NCBI GenBank assembly: GCA_016722065.1
Contig: JADKGX010000001.1
Span: forward strand, 2,604,001-2,668,000
Length of the DNA stretch: 64,000 nt
From: Planctomycetota bacterium
GTDB lineage: Bacteria > Planctomycetota > UBA8742 > UBA2392
Direction of reading: 5' to 3'
A program made the position numbers and the translations under genes. How positions within the stretch are numbered: the first letter of the stretch is position 1; every line of letters begins with the position of its first letter. The notes beneath the pieces were generated by a model, which worked only from the letters and a program-made list of their open reading frames with translations, was not told where the DNA came from and did not search any database. Positions 43,217-51,499 of this stretch are shown here, one piece after another.

Positions 43217-44074
43217 ATGGATTCTGCCAATCACGATCACGAGGCCGCGCGACAGTTCGCGTGGGAGCGCTGGTCAGCCTTTGTAGACGGGGAGCTTTCC
43301 GGCCCAGAGCAAGAGCGCATGGAAGCCCTGCAACGCACCTGCCCCGATACCGCCGCCTTTTTGGGTTCGCAGGCCAGTTTTGACCGCGCCGTCCGTCAAA
43401 GCCTGGATGCCGAGGCCGCATACTGCCCACCGGACCTGCAAGACAGAATCAAAGCCGCGCTGGACAAGTGTGAAGACGCGGAGCTGGGCGTGATGGTTCG
43501 CTTTCCCTGGATTTCTGTAGGCGCGCTTGCGGCGGCTTCCGTGATGCTGGCCGCCAGCCTGATCATTGTGTATGCGCGGCCCGCGCAGGCCGAAACCGGC
43601 GATGGGGGCGAGTTGGCGGCCGTGGACAACATGGCTTCAGAAGGTGCGCAGTTGCAGCAGCGGCTGGCCCCGATGGTAGCCCACGTGCGCTTTGAGGCGC
43701 CCAAGGCTTCCACTTGTCGTTATCGCGCGGCGCAGCAGCAGTACAGTGAATGGTTTGCCGATGCGCCCGACCTGCCGCGCAACTTTGACGGCACCCAATG
43801 CCGTGTTTCCCATTTTGAGTGCCCCGAAATGTACGGCCGCAAGGTCATGTACGCCCTGTATGACGACCCCAGTGGCGAGCGCTTTGCCCTGATTGTGTTC
43901 CGTTGTGCGCGCACCGCAGACCTGCTGCCCGAGTTTCTCAACGCCGCAGAAATGGACATTGCCGGCCGCCAGGTACTGCTGTGGCGTGAAGGAAACTACG
44001 TGCGGGTGCTGGTCTGCCAGGGCCAGAACCAGAACCTGCGCCACCGCGCCGAACTGCTTCGAAACGCGGCTTGA
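43217..44074 (+). CDS. Predicted membrane-bound anti-sigma factor
   Basis: 285 residues. The cytoplasmic N-terminus (WERWSAFVDGELSGPEQERMEAL) is a ZAS-like anti-sigma helical domain, with one Cys (TCPDTAAFL) rather than a full zinc site. A single membrane helix (about 100-122, VGALAAASVMLAASLIIVY) leads to a periplasmic domain of about 160 residues with several Cys and no recognised fold. It should hold the upstream ECF factor inactive until an outside signal arrives. ATG at 43217 has GGAG 10 bases upstream. A terminator follows. Confidence 0.78.
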   Translation: MDSANHDHEAARQFAWERWSAFVDGELSGPEQERMEALQRTCPDTAAFLGSQASFDRAVRQSLDAEAAYCPPDLQDRIKAALDKCEDAELGVMVRFPWISVGALAAASVMLAASLIIVYARPAQAETGDGGELAAVDNMASEGAQLQQRLAPMVAHVRFEAPKASTCRYRAAQQQYSEWFADAPDLPRNFDGTQCRVSHFECPEMYGRKVMYALYDDPSGERFALIVFRCARTADLLPEFLNAAEMDIAGRQVLLWREGNYVRVLVCQGQNQNLRHRAELLRNAA

Positions 44075-44112
44075 AGCCCGCCCGGCGGGTTTTGCATCGT
44101 CGATATCGCAGG

Positions 44113-44147
44113 GCGATCCGGGCCAAACGCCCGGATCGCGCTTTTTT
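44113..44147 (+). terminator. Rho-independent terminator after the anti-sigma gene
   Basis: GCGATCCGGG pairs with CCCGGATCGC around CCAAACG, followed by GCTTTTTTATC. Confidence 0.92.
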
Positions 44148-44214
44148 ATCGTGAGGATTGCCGGGCCCCGGGCCACTAGAGTCATAACCGGCCAAACCAG
44201 CCCAGGAGATGCAA

Positions 44215-45120
44215 ATGACAACCACCAAGAAACTCTGCCAGCGCATTGCGATGGTCGCGACACTCAGCCTGCCCTTGATCGGCCTTTATGGCTGCCAGGA
44301 TAACTCGGGGCTTGAGCGTGATGTTTCGGCCCTCAAGCAGCAGGTGGCGCAGTTGCACGCCGCGCCGGGCAAGGATACTGAAGGCAAAACGTCGACCGGT
44401 GGCGCCTCAGAAGCCGAACTGAAGGAAATGAATGCACGCCTGGACCGCGCTGTCGCGGACCTGGATGCTGCCAACAAGAAGATCAAGGACCTCGAAGCCC
44501 GCCCCGCCGCAGCCCCCGTCAAGACTGGTGAAACCCCCGCCGCGACGGACCCAGCTTTCAAGGAAGCGGTGGGTAAGGCCGTGACCGAAATCCAGGCTGA
44601 AGAAAAAGCCAAGCGCGACGCCGAACGCAAGAAGCAGCAGGAAGAACAAACCGCGCAGATGGCCAAGATTGCCGAGGAAAACGGCATTCCGTTCGACAAG
44701 AACGACGTGCGTGGAAGCATTCAGAAGATCATGGGCGACCCGGAACTGCGCGCCAAGGCCATGCAAGTCATGCGCGCCGAGGCCGACAAGCGCCGCTTTG
44801 AGGGCGTGGGTCTGGACGAACGCCAGATTGAGCAAGTCAAGACGATTGAACAAGCCAGCCGCGACAAGATGATGGAATCGATTCAGGGCGCCCGTGAGAG
44901 TGGCGCCAGCCAGGAAGAAATCGCAACCCAGATGTCGCAGATCAACAAGGACCAGGAAGCAGAATTGAAGAAGGTGATGACCGAGGAACAGTATAAGAAG
45001 TACCAGGACAACGGCGGCGCCATGGGTGGCATGATTCCTGGCGGCATGGGCGGTCTTGGCGGCATGATTCCCGGCATGGGCGGCGGCGGCGGATTCGGCG
45101 GCGGTCGCGGCGGGCGCTAA
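44215..45120 (+). CDS. Coiled-coil lipoprotein with Gly/Met-rich tail
   Basis: 301 residues. Lipoprotein signal with Cys at LIGLYGC (about 24-27). A coiled coil (about 32-150) is followed by a helical region with repeated DPELRAKAMQVM and KTIEQASRDKMM phrases and a C-terminal low-complexity tail of Gly, Met, Pro and Phe. Spy/CpxP-like periplasmic chaperones share helical, Met-rich character, but the match is weak. ATG at 44215 was chosen because AGGAG is 6 bases upstream; 44209 lies directly on that site. A strong terminator follows. Confidence 0.68.
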   Translation: MTTTKKLCQRIAMVATLSLPLIGLYGCQDNSGLERDVSALKQQVAQLHAAPGKDTEGKTSTGGASEAELKEMNARLDRAVADLDAANKKIKDLEARPAAAPVKTGETPAATDPAFKEAVGKAVTEIQAEEKAKRDAERKKQQEEQTAQMAKIAEENGIPFDKNDVRGSIQKIMGDPELRAKAMQVMRAEADKRRFEGVGLDERQIEQVKTIEQASRDKMMESIQGARESGASQEEIATQMSQINKDQEAELKKVMTEEQYKKYQDNGGAMGGMIPGGMGGLGGMIPGMGGGGGFGGGRGGR

Positions 45121-45156
45121 GGCAGCAAACCAAAGAAGCAAACTACACACGTCAGA

Positions 45157-45185
45157 AACAAGGGCGCGAGACTCGCGCCCTTGTT
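45157..45185. terminator. Bidirectional hairpin between facing genes
   Basis: AACAAGGGCGCG pairs with CGCGCCCTTGTT around AGACT. It lies between the lipoprotein gene and the end of the ETF-QO gene. Confidence 0.88.
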
Positions 45186-45215
45186 CATTTGCGCCACAAC
45201 TGCCGGGGCGAGTTG

Positions 45216-46988
45216 CTACATGTTGGTGTAGATCGGGCCGCCGCCGCCTTCGGGCACTACCCAGTTGATGATCTGGTAGGGGTCCTTGATATCGCAGGTC
45301 TTGCAGTGCACGCAGTTGCTGGCGTTGATCTTCAGCACCATGCCGGCGCTGGTGGCATGGCCTTCGCCCTGCCGGTTCAACTGCGGGCTGCCGCCTTTGC
45401 CTTCGTCTTTGGGCACCATCTCGTAGACGTTGGCGGGGCAGAAGTGCTGGCAGGGGTTGCCAAACTCCTGGGCGCAATTGGTTACACAGATGTCCGGTTG
45501 CAACACCTGCAGGTGGCAGGGCTGGTCTTCGTTGTGCGTGCTGCCGGAGAAGTAGACGTCCTTGAGCTTGTCGAACGTGAGTTTGTCGTCAAAGGTGTTC
45601 TTGGCCACAGGCGGCGTCGTGCCGCCCTGGCCGGGCAGGCGTGCATAGTCTTTGTAATCAGCGTGCACACTCAAGCGCGAACTCAGGCCGCGGCCGCCGG
45701 TGATCAGCCCCAGCGCGGTGTTGATCATGCCGAACGTTTCGCCGCGCTGGAAACCCTGGCGGAAGTTCCGCACGCCCCAAAGCTCCTGCTTGGCCCAACT
45801 GGTTTCGAACAGGTTCTGGTATTTGTGCAGGCGCTGGGCGCTGAAATCGCCATCGCGCAGGCACTCAAAGATGACCTCGGCAGCCATCATGCCTGACTTG
45901 ATGGCCAGGTGGATGCCCTTGAGTCGCATCGAGTTCAAGAACCCCGCCGTGTCGCCAACCAGCATCACGCCATCGGCGGTCAGCTTGGGCATGCTGAAAT
46001 AACCGCCATCAGGAATGGTCTTGGCGCCATAGTGCAGCAGCTCGCCGCCTTCTAAAATGCCGGCCAGCCACTTGTGGGTCTTCCACTTCTGGAACAGCGC
46101 GTGTGGGTCCAGCGTCGGGTCGGCGTAGTCCAGGCCGATCACCCAGCCAATGCTGGCCATGCCGTCGGCCATGCCGTAGACCCAGCCGCCACCAAACACG
46201 CCCTTGGGCATGGGCCATTTCATGGTGTGGTAAACATCGCCGGGCTTGAGTTTGGCGCGGCCGGCCTCGCTGAGTTTCCAGACTTCCTTGATGCCAATCT
46301 GGTACACCTGCGCGTTGCGGCCTTCATCCAGGTTGAGTTTCGGAATCAGGTGCTTGGCCAGGCTGCCACGGGTGCCTTCGCCCAGCACGGTAACCCTGGC
46401 AACCAGGTCGGACCCGGCCATGAACTCGCCGTCCTTGACCTCGCGCCATTTGTTGACGCCCATGTCGCGCACGCGAACGCCGCGCACGCGGTTGCCGTCG
46501 TACAGCACATCGCTGCCGGGAAAACCGGCAAAGATGTTCACCCCGGCGGCCTCGGCCTGCTGGGCAAGCCACTTGACGACCTTGTTCAGGCTGACGACAT
46601 ACTTGCCGGCGTTGTGCATGCTGGGCGGTACAAAGGGCAGCTTGCTGATGGTTCCGTTCTTCTTGAACTTGACCATGGCGTCGTAGGCCACAGGAGCCTC
46701 CACCGGAAAGCCAAGTTCTTTCCAGTTGGGCAGAAGCTCGTTGATGCCGCGCGGGTCCATCACCGCGCCAGAAAGCTGGTGGTGGCCTACTTCCGGGCCT
46801 TTTTCAATGATCGAAATCTGCGGCGCCATGGGCGTGGCGGCGGTTTCGTTGTGCTTCTTGACCAGTTGCATCAATCGAATTGCAAGCGACAGGTTGGCCG
46901 CGCCAGCGCCCACCAGCAGCACGTCTTGCTCCATGGTTTCGCGTGGAGTGGTTTCGGGCTCGTAGGGTGTGCCGGTGCTTTCGCTCAT
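45216..46988 (-). CDS. Electron transfer flavoprotein-ubiquinone oxidoreductase
   Basis: 590 residues. FAD-binding LLVGAGAANLSLAIRL at about 24, the ubiquinone/FAD motif GVMLVGDTAGFLNSMRLKG near residue 345, and a C-terminal 4Fe-4S set (CVTNCAQEFGNPCQHFC, CVHCKTCDIKDP) identify ETF-QO. It passes electrons from ETF, reduced by acyl-CoA dehydrogenases, to ubiquinone in the membrane. Implies fatty-acid oxidation with a respiratory chain. ATG at 46988 has AAGG upstream. etfA/B are not in the window. Confidence 0.95.
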   Translation of the reverse strand: MSESTGTPYEPETTPRETMEQDVLLVGAGAANLSLAIRLMQLVKKHNETAATPMAPQISIIEKGPEVGHHQLSGAVMDPRGINELLPNWKELGFPVEAPVAYDAMVKFKKNGTISKLPFVPPSMHNAGKYVVSLNKVVKWLAQQAEAAGVNIFAGFPGSDVLYDGNRVRGVRVRDMGVNKWREVKDGEFMAGSDLVARVTVLGEGTRGSLAKHLIPKLNLDEGRNAQVYQIGIKEVWKLSEAGRAKLKPGDVYHTMKWPMPKGVFGGGWVYGMADGMASIGWVIGLDYADPTLDPHALFQKWKTHKWLAGILEGGELLHYGAKTIPDGGYFSMPKLTADGVMLVGDTAGFLNSMRLKGIHLAIKSGMMAAEVIFECLRDGDFSAQRLHKYQNLFETSWAKQELWGVRNFRQGFQRGETFGMINTALGLITGGRGLSSRLSVHADYKDYARLPGQGGTTPPVAKNTFDDKLTFDKLKDVYFSGSTHNEDQPCHLQVLQPDICVTNCAQEFGNPCQHFCPANVYEMVPKDEGKGGSPQLNRQGEGHATSAGMVLKINASNCVHCKTCDIKDPYQIINWVVPEGGGGPIYTNM

Positions 46989-47053
46989 GTCATCGCCTTA
47001 ACGTCTTTGGGCCGGATGTTATGCCGCCTTGGCCACCTGCCAAGTGGCAACGG

Positions 47054-47260
47054 CTATGCGGGGTCGGCAAACAGGAAGAACAGACCGCATACAATGGCTG
47101 TGAGGCCCAGCCCGACCTGTGCGCCAATCACAAACAGGGTCAGCCAGCGCGGTGGTCTGGCCTTTTGGCTGGCGCCGGTCCAGTTGCGCCAACTGCGCCA
47201 GGCGCCCGCAAAGCAGACTGCGCCCATGCCCAAAATCGCGCCAATCAGAACTCCGTGCAT
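47054..47260 (-). CDS. Small two-helix membrane protein
   Basis: 68 residues: hydrophobic helix (VLIGAILGMGAVCFAGAW), Arg/Trp/Lys-rich loop and second helix (LTLFVIGAQVGLGLTAIVCGLFFLFA). No family recognised. No clear ribosome site, but codon pattern and topology fit a real gene. Confidence 0.5.
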   Translation of the reverse strand: MHGVLIGAILGMGAVCFAGAWRSWRNWTGASQKARPPRWLTLFVIGAQVGLGLTAIVCGLFFLFADPA

Positions 47261-47329
47261 CGGGGCATTATCGGCAGGCGCCGCTGAAAGTGCTGAAAAT
47301 TCGTACCGGCCTGGCGGGCTGCGCCAGGT

Positions 47330-48451
47330 CTAGCCCTTGGCGGCCAGAAGCCTGGTCACAAAGGCCGCGTGACGTTGCAGGCTGGCTTCGGTTTCGTCCA
47401 GGTTGTCCTGCTTGCGCGCGCCAAAGCGCGCAATGCCAAAGGCTGCCGTCACGCCCGCAATCTCGACGCCCGGTTCGACAATGCCTGCCAGCACCACCAG
47501 CGGCACGTTGGCGGCGCGGCACAATGGCGCCAGCGATGCGATCAACTTGCCTTCGTTGGTCTGGGCATCAAAGCTGCCTTCGCCGGTCAAGACCAGCGAC
47601 GCGCCCTGCAGCAAGCGCGCAAAACCATGCAGTTCCAGCACGGCCGAAGCGCCACTGCGCAGTGTGCCACCCAGCAATGCCCAAACGCCAAAGCCAAGGC
47701 CGCCGGCGCTGCCGGTGCCGGGCTCAATGCCCTTGGCAGCAATGCCTGCGCCCTGAGCAGCCAGTTGCAGCAGCGCCAGGGATTCTTCCAGCTTGTGCAG
47801 GGCGCGCGTGGTGCCGCCCTTTTGCACCACGAATTTGCGGCTGGCGCCGTGTTCGCCAAGCATGGGTGTCATCACGTCGCACAGGGCCGTCAGCTTGACG
47901 GACTTCAGCCGCGCATCCAGCCGCGAAAGGTCCAGGCTGCGCAGCTTCATCAACTCGCCACCGGTGGGATGAATTTCTGCGCCTGTGCCGTCCAGAAAGC
48001 GCGCGCCCAGGGCCTTGGCCATGCCAGCGCCGCCATCGCTGGTGGCGGAACCGCCCAGCCCGACCGCGACCTCGGTTGCCCCGGCATCCAGGGCCGCGCG
48101 AATCATTTCGCCGACGCCGGTGGTGGTGGTTTTCAGCGGGTCGCGTTCGTGTTCTTGCAGACGCCACAGTCCGCAGGCCTGGGCGCTTTCCACAAGCGCG
48201 CGCCTGCCATCAGCCGAAAAGCCGATCTGCGCGTCGACGGCGTTGCCCAGCGGGCCAGAAACGCGAACCTTGCGCCGGTCTGGAAACGCCGACCGCAGCA
48301 CGTCCAGTGTGCCTTCACCGCCGTCGGCCAGGGGCAGTTCCACAACGCTTGCGGTGGGGGCGGCATCCAGCACGCCGCGCGCCAACGCAGCCGCCGCCAC
48401 CTGCGCGCTGCAGGCCTGCTTGAACTTGTCCGGTGCGCAGATTACGCGCAC
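47330..48451 (-). CDS. Glycerate kinase
   Basis: 373 residues, glycerate kinase type 1 (GarK/GlxK). It phosphorylates D-glycerate. The start is GTG 48451 (MRVICAPDKFKQACSA), which is the family's usual first segment. Landmarks are ADGGEGT (about 42), VGLGGSATSDGGAGMA (about 126), ALCDV and TGEGSFDAQT near residue 298. It is the third gene of a minus-strand operon (membrane protein, winged-helix regulator, 70-residue protein, this), with 3 bases between it and the small gene before it. Confidence 0.92.
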   Translation of the reverse strand: MRVICAPDKFKQACSAQVAAAALARGVLDAAPTASVVELPLADGGEGTLDVLRSAFPDRRKVRVSGPLGNAVDAQIGFSADGRRALVESAQACGLWRLQEHERDPLKTTTTGVGEMIRAALDAGATEVAVGLGGSATSDGGAGMAKALGARFLDGTGAEIHPTGGELMKLRSLDLSRLDARLKSVKLTALCDVMTPMLGEHGASRKFVVQKGGTTRALHKLEESLALLQLAAQGAGIAAKGIEPGTGSAGGLGFGVWALLGGTLRSGASAVLELHGFARLLQGASLVLTGEGSFDAQTNEGKLIASLAPLCRAANVPLVVLAGIVEPGVEIAGVTAAFGIARFGARKQDNLDETEASLQRHAAFVTRLLAAKG

Positions 48452-48454
48452 AGG

Positions 48455-48667
48455 TCAGGTGCTGCGTTGAAAGTAAAACACCCGGCGGAACTGGTCGTGG
48501 CTGACCGGTTCTGTCAGCACGGTGGTCAGCACCCAGTTCTTTTCACCGTAGTTGCGCAGCGTCATGGCTTCCACGTCAACGCCGCTGAAGCCGGGGTTGC
48601 TGCGGTCTTGTTCGTGTCGTTCGTGAACGTTCACGATGCGCTCGATCACCACGTACTCGATCGGCAT
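48455..48667 (-). CDS. Small hypothetical protein
   Basis: 70 residues, not recognised. A perfect AGGAGG lies 6 bases before ATG 48667, and the protein has a plausible alpha/beta make-up (MPIEYVVIERIVNVHER, NYGEKNWVLTTVLTEPV). It ends 3 bases before glycerate kinase, so it is translated with it. Confidence 0.7.
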   Translation of the reverse strand: MPIEYVVIERIVNVHERHEQDRSNPGFSGVDVEAMTLRNYGEKNWVLTTVLTEPVSHDQFRRVFYFQRST

Positions 48668-48691
48668 GACAGCCTCCTTGCTTTGCGCACA

Positions 48692-49030
48692 TCAGTTACC
48701 GCGCATTTGGCCCATCAGGCGTTCCAGCGCGTCCAGGTAGCGGGCCAGTGCATCCTTGCCCGGGATAGTGATGGCATAGGTCGTGTTGCTGCGCCCGCCA
48801 ATCATGCCCTTGAGCGCCTGCACATAGCCGGCAGTTTCCAGCTTTTGCGTGTGCGTGGAAAGATTGCCGTCGGTTGTACCGGTGAGTGCCTTGAGTTCAT
48901 TGAAAGTCAGGCGCCCGTGGCTGCCCAATGCCGCCAGAATGGCCAGGCGCAGGCGTTCATGAATCAACGGATCCAGCGCCAGCGCGGGGCTGATGACAGG
49001 TTCCACTGGCAAACGGGCTCTACCAGCCAT
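48692..49030 (-). CDS. Winged-helix transcription regulator (ArsR-like/PF13601)
   Basis: 112 residues. The helix-turn-helix (LRLAILAALGSHGRLTFNEL, TTDGNLSTHTQKLETAGYV) and wing match small winged-helix regulators. The start overlaps the end of the membrane protein by 11 bases. In such pairs the membrane protein can hold the regulator; here this is inferred from layout. It lies in the operon with glycerate kinase. Confidence 0.82.
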   Translation of the reverse strand: MAGRARLPVEPVISPALALDPLIHERLRLAILAALGSHGRLTFNELKALTGTTDGNLSTHTQKLETAGYVQALKGMIGGRSNTTYAITIPGKDALARYLDALERLMGQMRGN

Positions 49031-49625
49031 AACGCACTCCTACCCACACGCCCAGCAGAAAGTGCCCGGCGCCAAAGGTGCTGGTGAAGAAGATAAAGTC
49101 AGTGCCTGTACCCGGCACCATTGAAACAGCGCCGCCAAGCAGCATGAACAAGCCCAGCATGCGCACGCTGGAAATGCTGTGCGCGCCCGCAGCCACCAGC
49201 GCCGCGCCGTAACACAGCATCCAGATCGGAAAAATCCAGTCCAGCCGGCCCTGAATGGCAAAGCCCAGCGTCAACGCGCCGCCAACGGCCATGGCCGGAA
49301 GCATGGCAAACAGCAGGCGGCGGCCAAGCCGCGCGGCCAGCGGCTGCCCATCCTGACGCGCACGGCGCAACATGCCCAGAAGGTTCAAGCCCGCACACAC
49401 AGCCAGAGTCAACGACCACAGGCCAACCATGGGCAGCAATTGTTCGCGCGTGATTTCCGCGCGCGAAGCTTCTTCAGCCAGCCCGGCCATTGATGTCAGC
49501 CCGGCGGCAAAGAACGCCAGCACTCCGGAAATCACCAGCGCCGCACCCGACAAAGAGGTCAGCCGGCTGTTGGCCTCCAGTGCCAGTCGAATCGTCTGCA
49601 GGTCGGTTTGCGTGCTTTGCTGCAT
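49020..49625 (-). CDS. Five-helix membrane protein
   Basis: 201 residues from ATG 49625 (MQQSTQTDLQTIRLALEA). Helices at about 25-45, 65-87, 105-125, 132-150 and 155-195; several Gly and Ala in the last part. No family is recognised. It is co-transcribed with a winged-helix regulator whose start it overlaps. Likely a sensor or transporter. Confidence 0.68.
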   Translation of the reverse strand: MQQSTQTDLQTIRLALEANSRLTSLSGAALVISGVLAFFAAGLTSMAGLAEEASRAEITREQLLPMVGLWSLTLAVCAGLNLLGMLRRARQDGQPLAARLGRRLLFAMLPAMAVGGALTLGFAIQGRLDWIFPIWMLCYGAALVAAGAHSISSVRMLGLFMLLGGAVSMVPGTGTDFIFFTSTFGAGHFLLGVWVGVRYGW

Positions 49626-49774
49626 GCCCACAGTGTAGTTTGCGGCCCGCGTCCATCCCATCCTGTTGTTGGGCGCGATCAGTTGCCAAATGAGGCAGGC
49701 CCGGGGTGCCGCCAAGCACCCCAGGCCCTTAGCACGTGCAACGCAAGGCCGCACGTACCGCGATCTGGAAAAGG

Positions 49775-51061
49775 TCAGGTCCCGGTTGCCGGGGCCAGAT
49801 AAACGGCTTGGTGTCGCAGGTCATCTACCTGCAACACGTTGCGCAGGCCGGAAAGAAAATCCGGGCCATAGAAATCAAGATAGTGGAACAGGCTTACAGA
49901 CTCCTGCTGCGGGCGCCCGTCGGGCAGCAGGTACTGAAACAGCTTGCCCAACTGCTTTCGATTGGTGTCGATTTCACGGGCGGCTTCGGCCATGGCGCGG
50001 GCCTTCAGTCGGTCGCAGCCCATGTCAAAGTTGTTCAGCGCGTTGCGTACTTCGGTGGCTGGCTTCCAGCCCAGGTCGTCCACACCCAGTTCAAAGCGCA
50101 GGATTTCCGACAGCGCCTTTTCTTTGGCGGCGCCAATGGCGGCACCGACGTCTTCGGGCACCTGGCGGCGGGCTACTTCTTCCGCTTTGGCTTCACCGGC
50201 CAGCACTTCCTCCAGCGTGAGACCGAACTTCTGCAGCCAGCTTTCGACCTTACCTTCAATGATGGTTGCGCTGATGCCCGGAAAGGGCACGGGCTCTCCC
50301 GGCGGCACAGTGGCGGCCAGCGGACCCTGGGTAATGCGGCCCAAAAGCGGCAGCTTCAGGAACAAGCGGCGCAGGTTGTACTCAAAGTTGGCGCCTTCAC
50401 TGGGTGGCAGCACTGCCAGGCAATCGTCTTCAAAGTACTTCACCAGCAGGCGGGCCTTGAACAGGTCCGGGTCGGTGTCTGCGGCGCGGGCAATCTGGTC
50501 CAGCAACAGGGCGCTGAATCCTGTGCCGGGCAGGCTGGACCGAAGCAGCTTGAGGTATTTTTCCGTGTCGCCACCACGAAAGCCGACGTCTTCAAACTCG
50601 CCGCTGCGCTGCATGATCACGCATTGGCCGTTGTCGCCTTGTTCGCCAACTTCCAGCGCGGGCCACAGCAGCGTTACGACCTTACCCATCCGCCGCGAAC
50701 GCAACTGGTCGGCCAGTTCCAGGCCGGCCACAATGCGCAGCACTTCATCCATGCGCGGTGCGGCAACGCCCTTGACCAGCGGCACAACAATCGCCAGCGC
50801 TTCGTCGCGGGTCAACGAGCGCAGCGCATCAAGCTGGCGTTTGCCTGCACCGGCCTGCCGCAGCCAGGCAAGGTACGCGCTTTCCAGGTCGGCATCGTGC
50901 GGAATGTCGTTGCGCGCCATGCGGCGGGCCAGGATCTGAAAGTTGGCAAAGGCGCTTTTCGGAAGCTTGGTGCGGCGCAATGGAATGCGCGCCATGGTGC
51001 CACTGCGCCCGGGCAAGGAGCGCGCTGTGGTCAGCGGAAGCTTTTCAACGCGATAGGACAT
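49775..51061 (-). CDS. BshC-like protein (divergent bacillithiol-ligase family)
   Basis: 428 residues against about 540 for BshC. The C-terminal segment (QLGKLFQYLLPDGRPQQES, SLFHYLDFYGPDFLSGLRNVL) closely resembles the BshC end (L-P-N/D-G-x-P-Q-E-R and YGPD/G). The N-terminal nucleotide-binding loop is altered (LAIVVPLVKGV in place of the VTGQQ motif) and a stretch of about 100 residues is missing. If active it would add Cys to GlcN-malate to make bacillithiol; the motif loss makes that doubtful. ATG at 51061 has AGAGG upstream. Confidence 0.6.
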   Translation of the reverse strand: MSYRVEKLPLTTARSLPGRSGTMARIPLRRTKLPKSAFANFQILARRMARNDIPHDADLESAYLAWLRQAGAGKRQLDALRSLTRDEALAIVVPLVKGVAAPRMDEVLRIVAGLELADQLRSRRMGKVVTLLWPALEVGEQGDNGQCVIMQRSGEFEDVGFRGGDTEKYLKLLRSSLPGTGFSALLLDQIARAADTDPDLFKARLLVKYFEDDCLAVLPPSEGANFEYNLRRLFLKLPLLGRITQGPLAATVPPGEPVPFPGISATIIEGKVESWLQKFGLTLEEVLAGEAKAEEVARRQVPEDVGAAIGAAKEKALSEILRFELGVDDLGWKPATEVRNALNNFDMGCDRLKARAMAEAAREIDTNRKQLGKLFQYLLPDGRPQQESVSLFHYLDFYGPDFLSGLRNVLQVDDLRHQAVYLAPATGT

Positions 51062-51499
51062 CTCAATCGAACCTCTTCAGTTGCCCCCGACGCATGGATT
51101 GTAACAGTAGGATCGACGCGGCCATCCCCGCGGACTCGTAACAAATCCGTTGCTTGTCGTAACTTATGGCGATTTGGCCGTTTACGATTTTGGAAAAATT
51201 GGCCCCGCGATCAGACTGTGCTTCTTTGGCGTTTTTTGTGGTTGGACTGTTGGAAGTTGGCAGTAACTGTGCAAGTCATTGCAGTAAAACAAGTTACAAC
51301 AGGCATGCGGAGCCGAATCAGCACTTGTCGCCATCCGCTAGCCGTGACTTTCTTCTCGTGGCCCAGAACCCAGCAAGCTGGCAAATCTGCGTCGTTGCGC
51401 TGGCACTTCGATCCTTGTGCTGGTGTTCAGGCGCAGCAGCGCCCTTTTGCCCAGTGCGTGTACCGCTAAGATTCGCGTGCACAACGTGTGGAGCAAGTA
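51062..51499. other. 438-base intergenic region
   Basis: AT-richer than its neighbours. It should contain promoters for the two divergent genes (BshC-like and M61). CGTAACAAATCC and CGTAACTTATGG recur, and AAGTTACAAC appears about 130 bases later in inverted form. No small gene or convincing RNA is seen. Confidence 0.45.
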
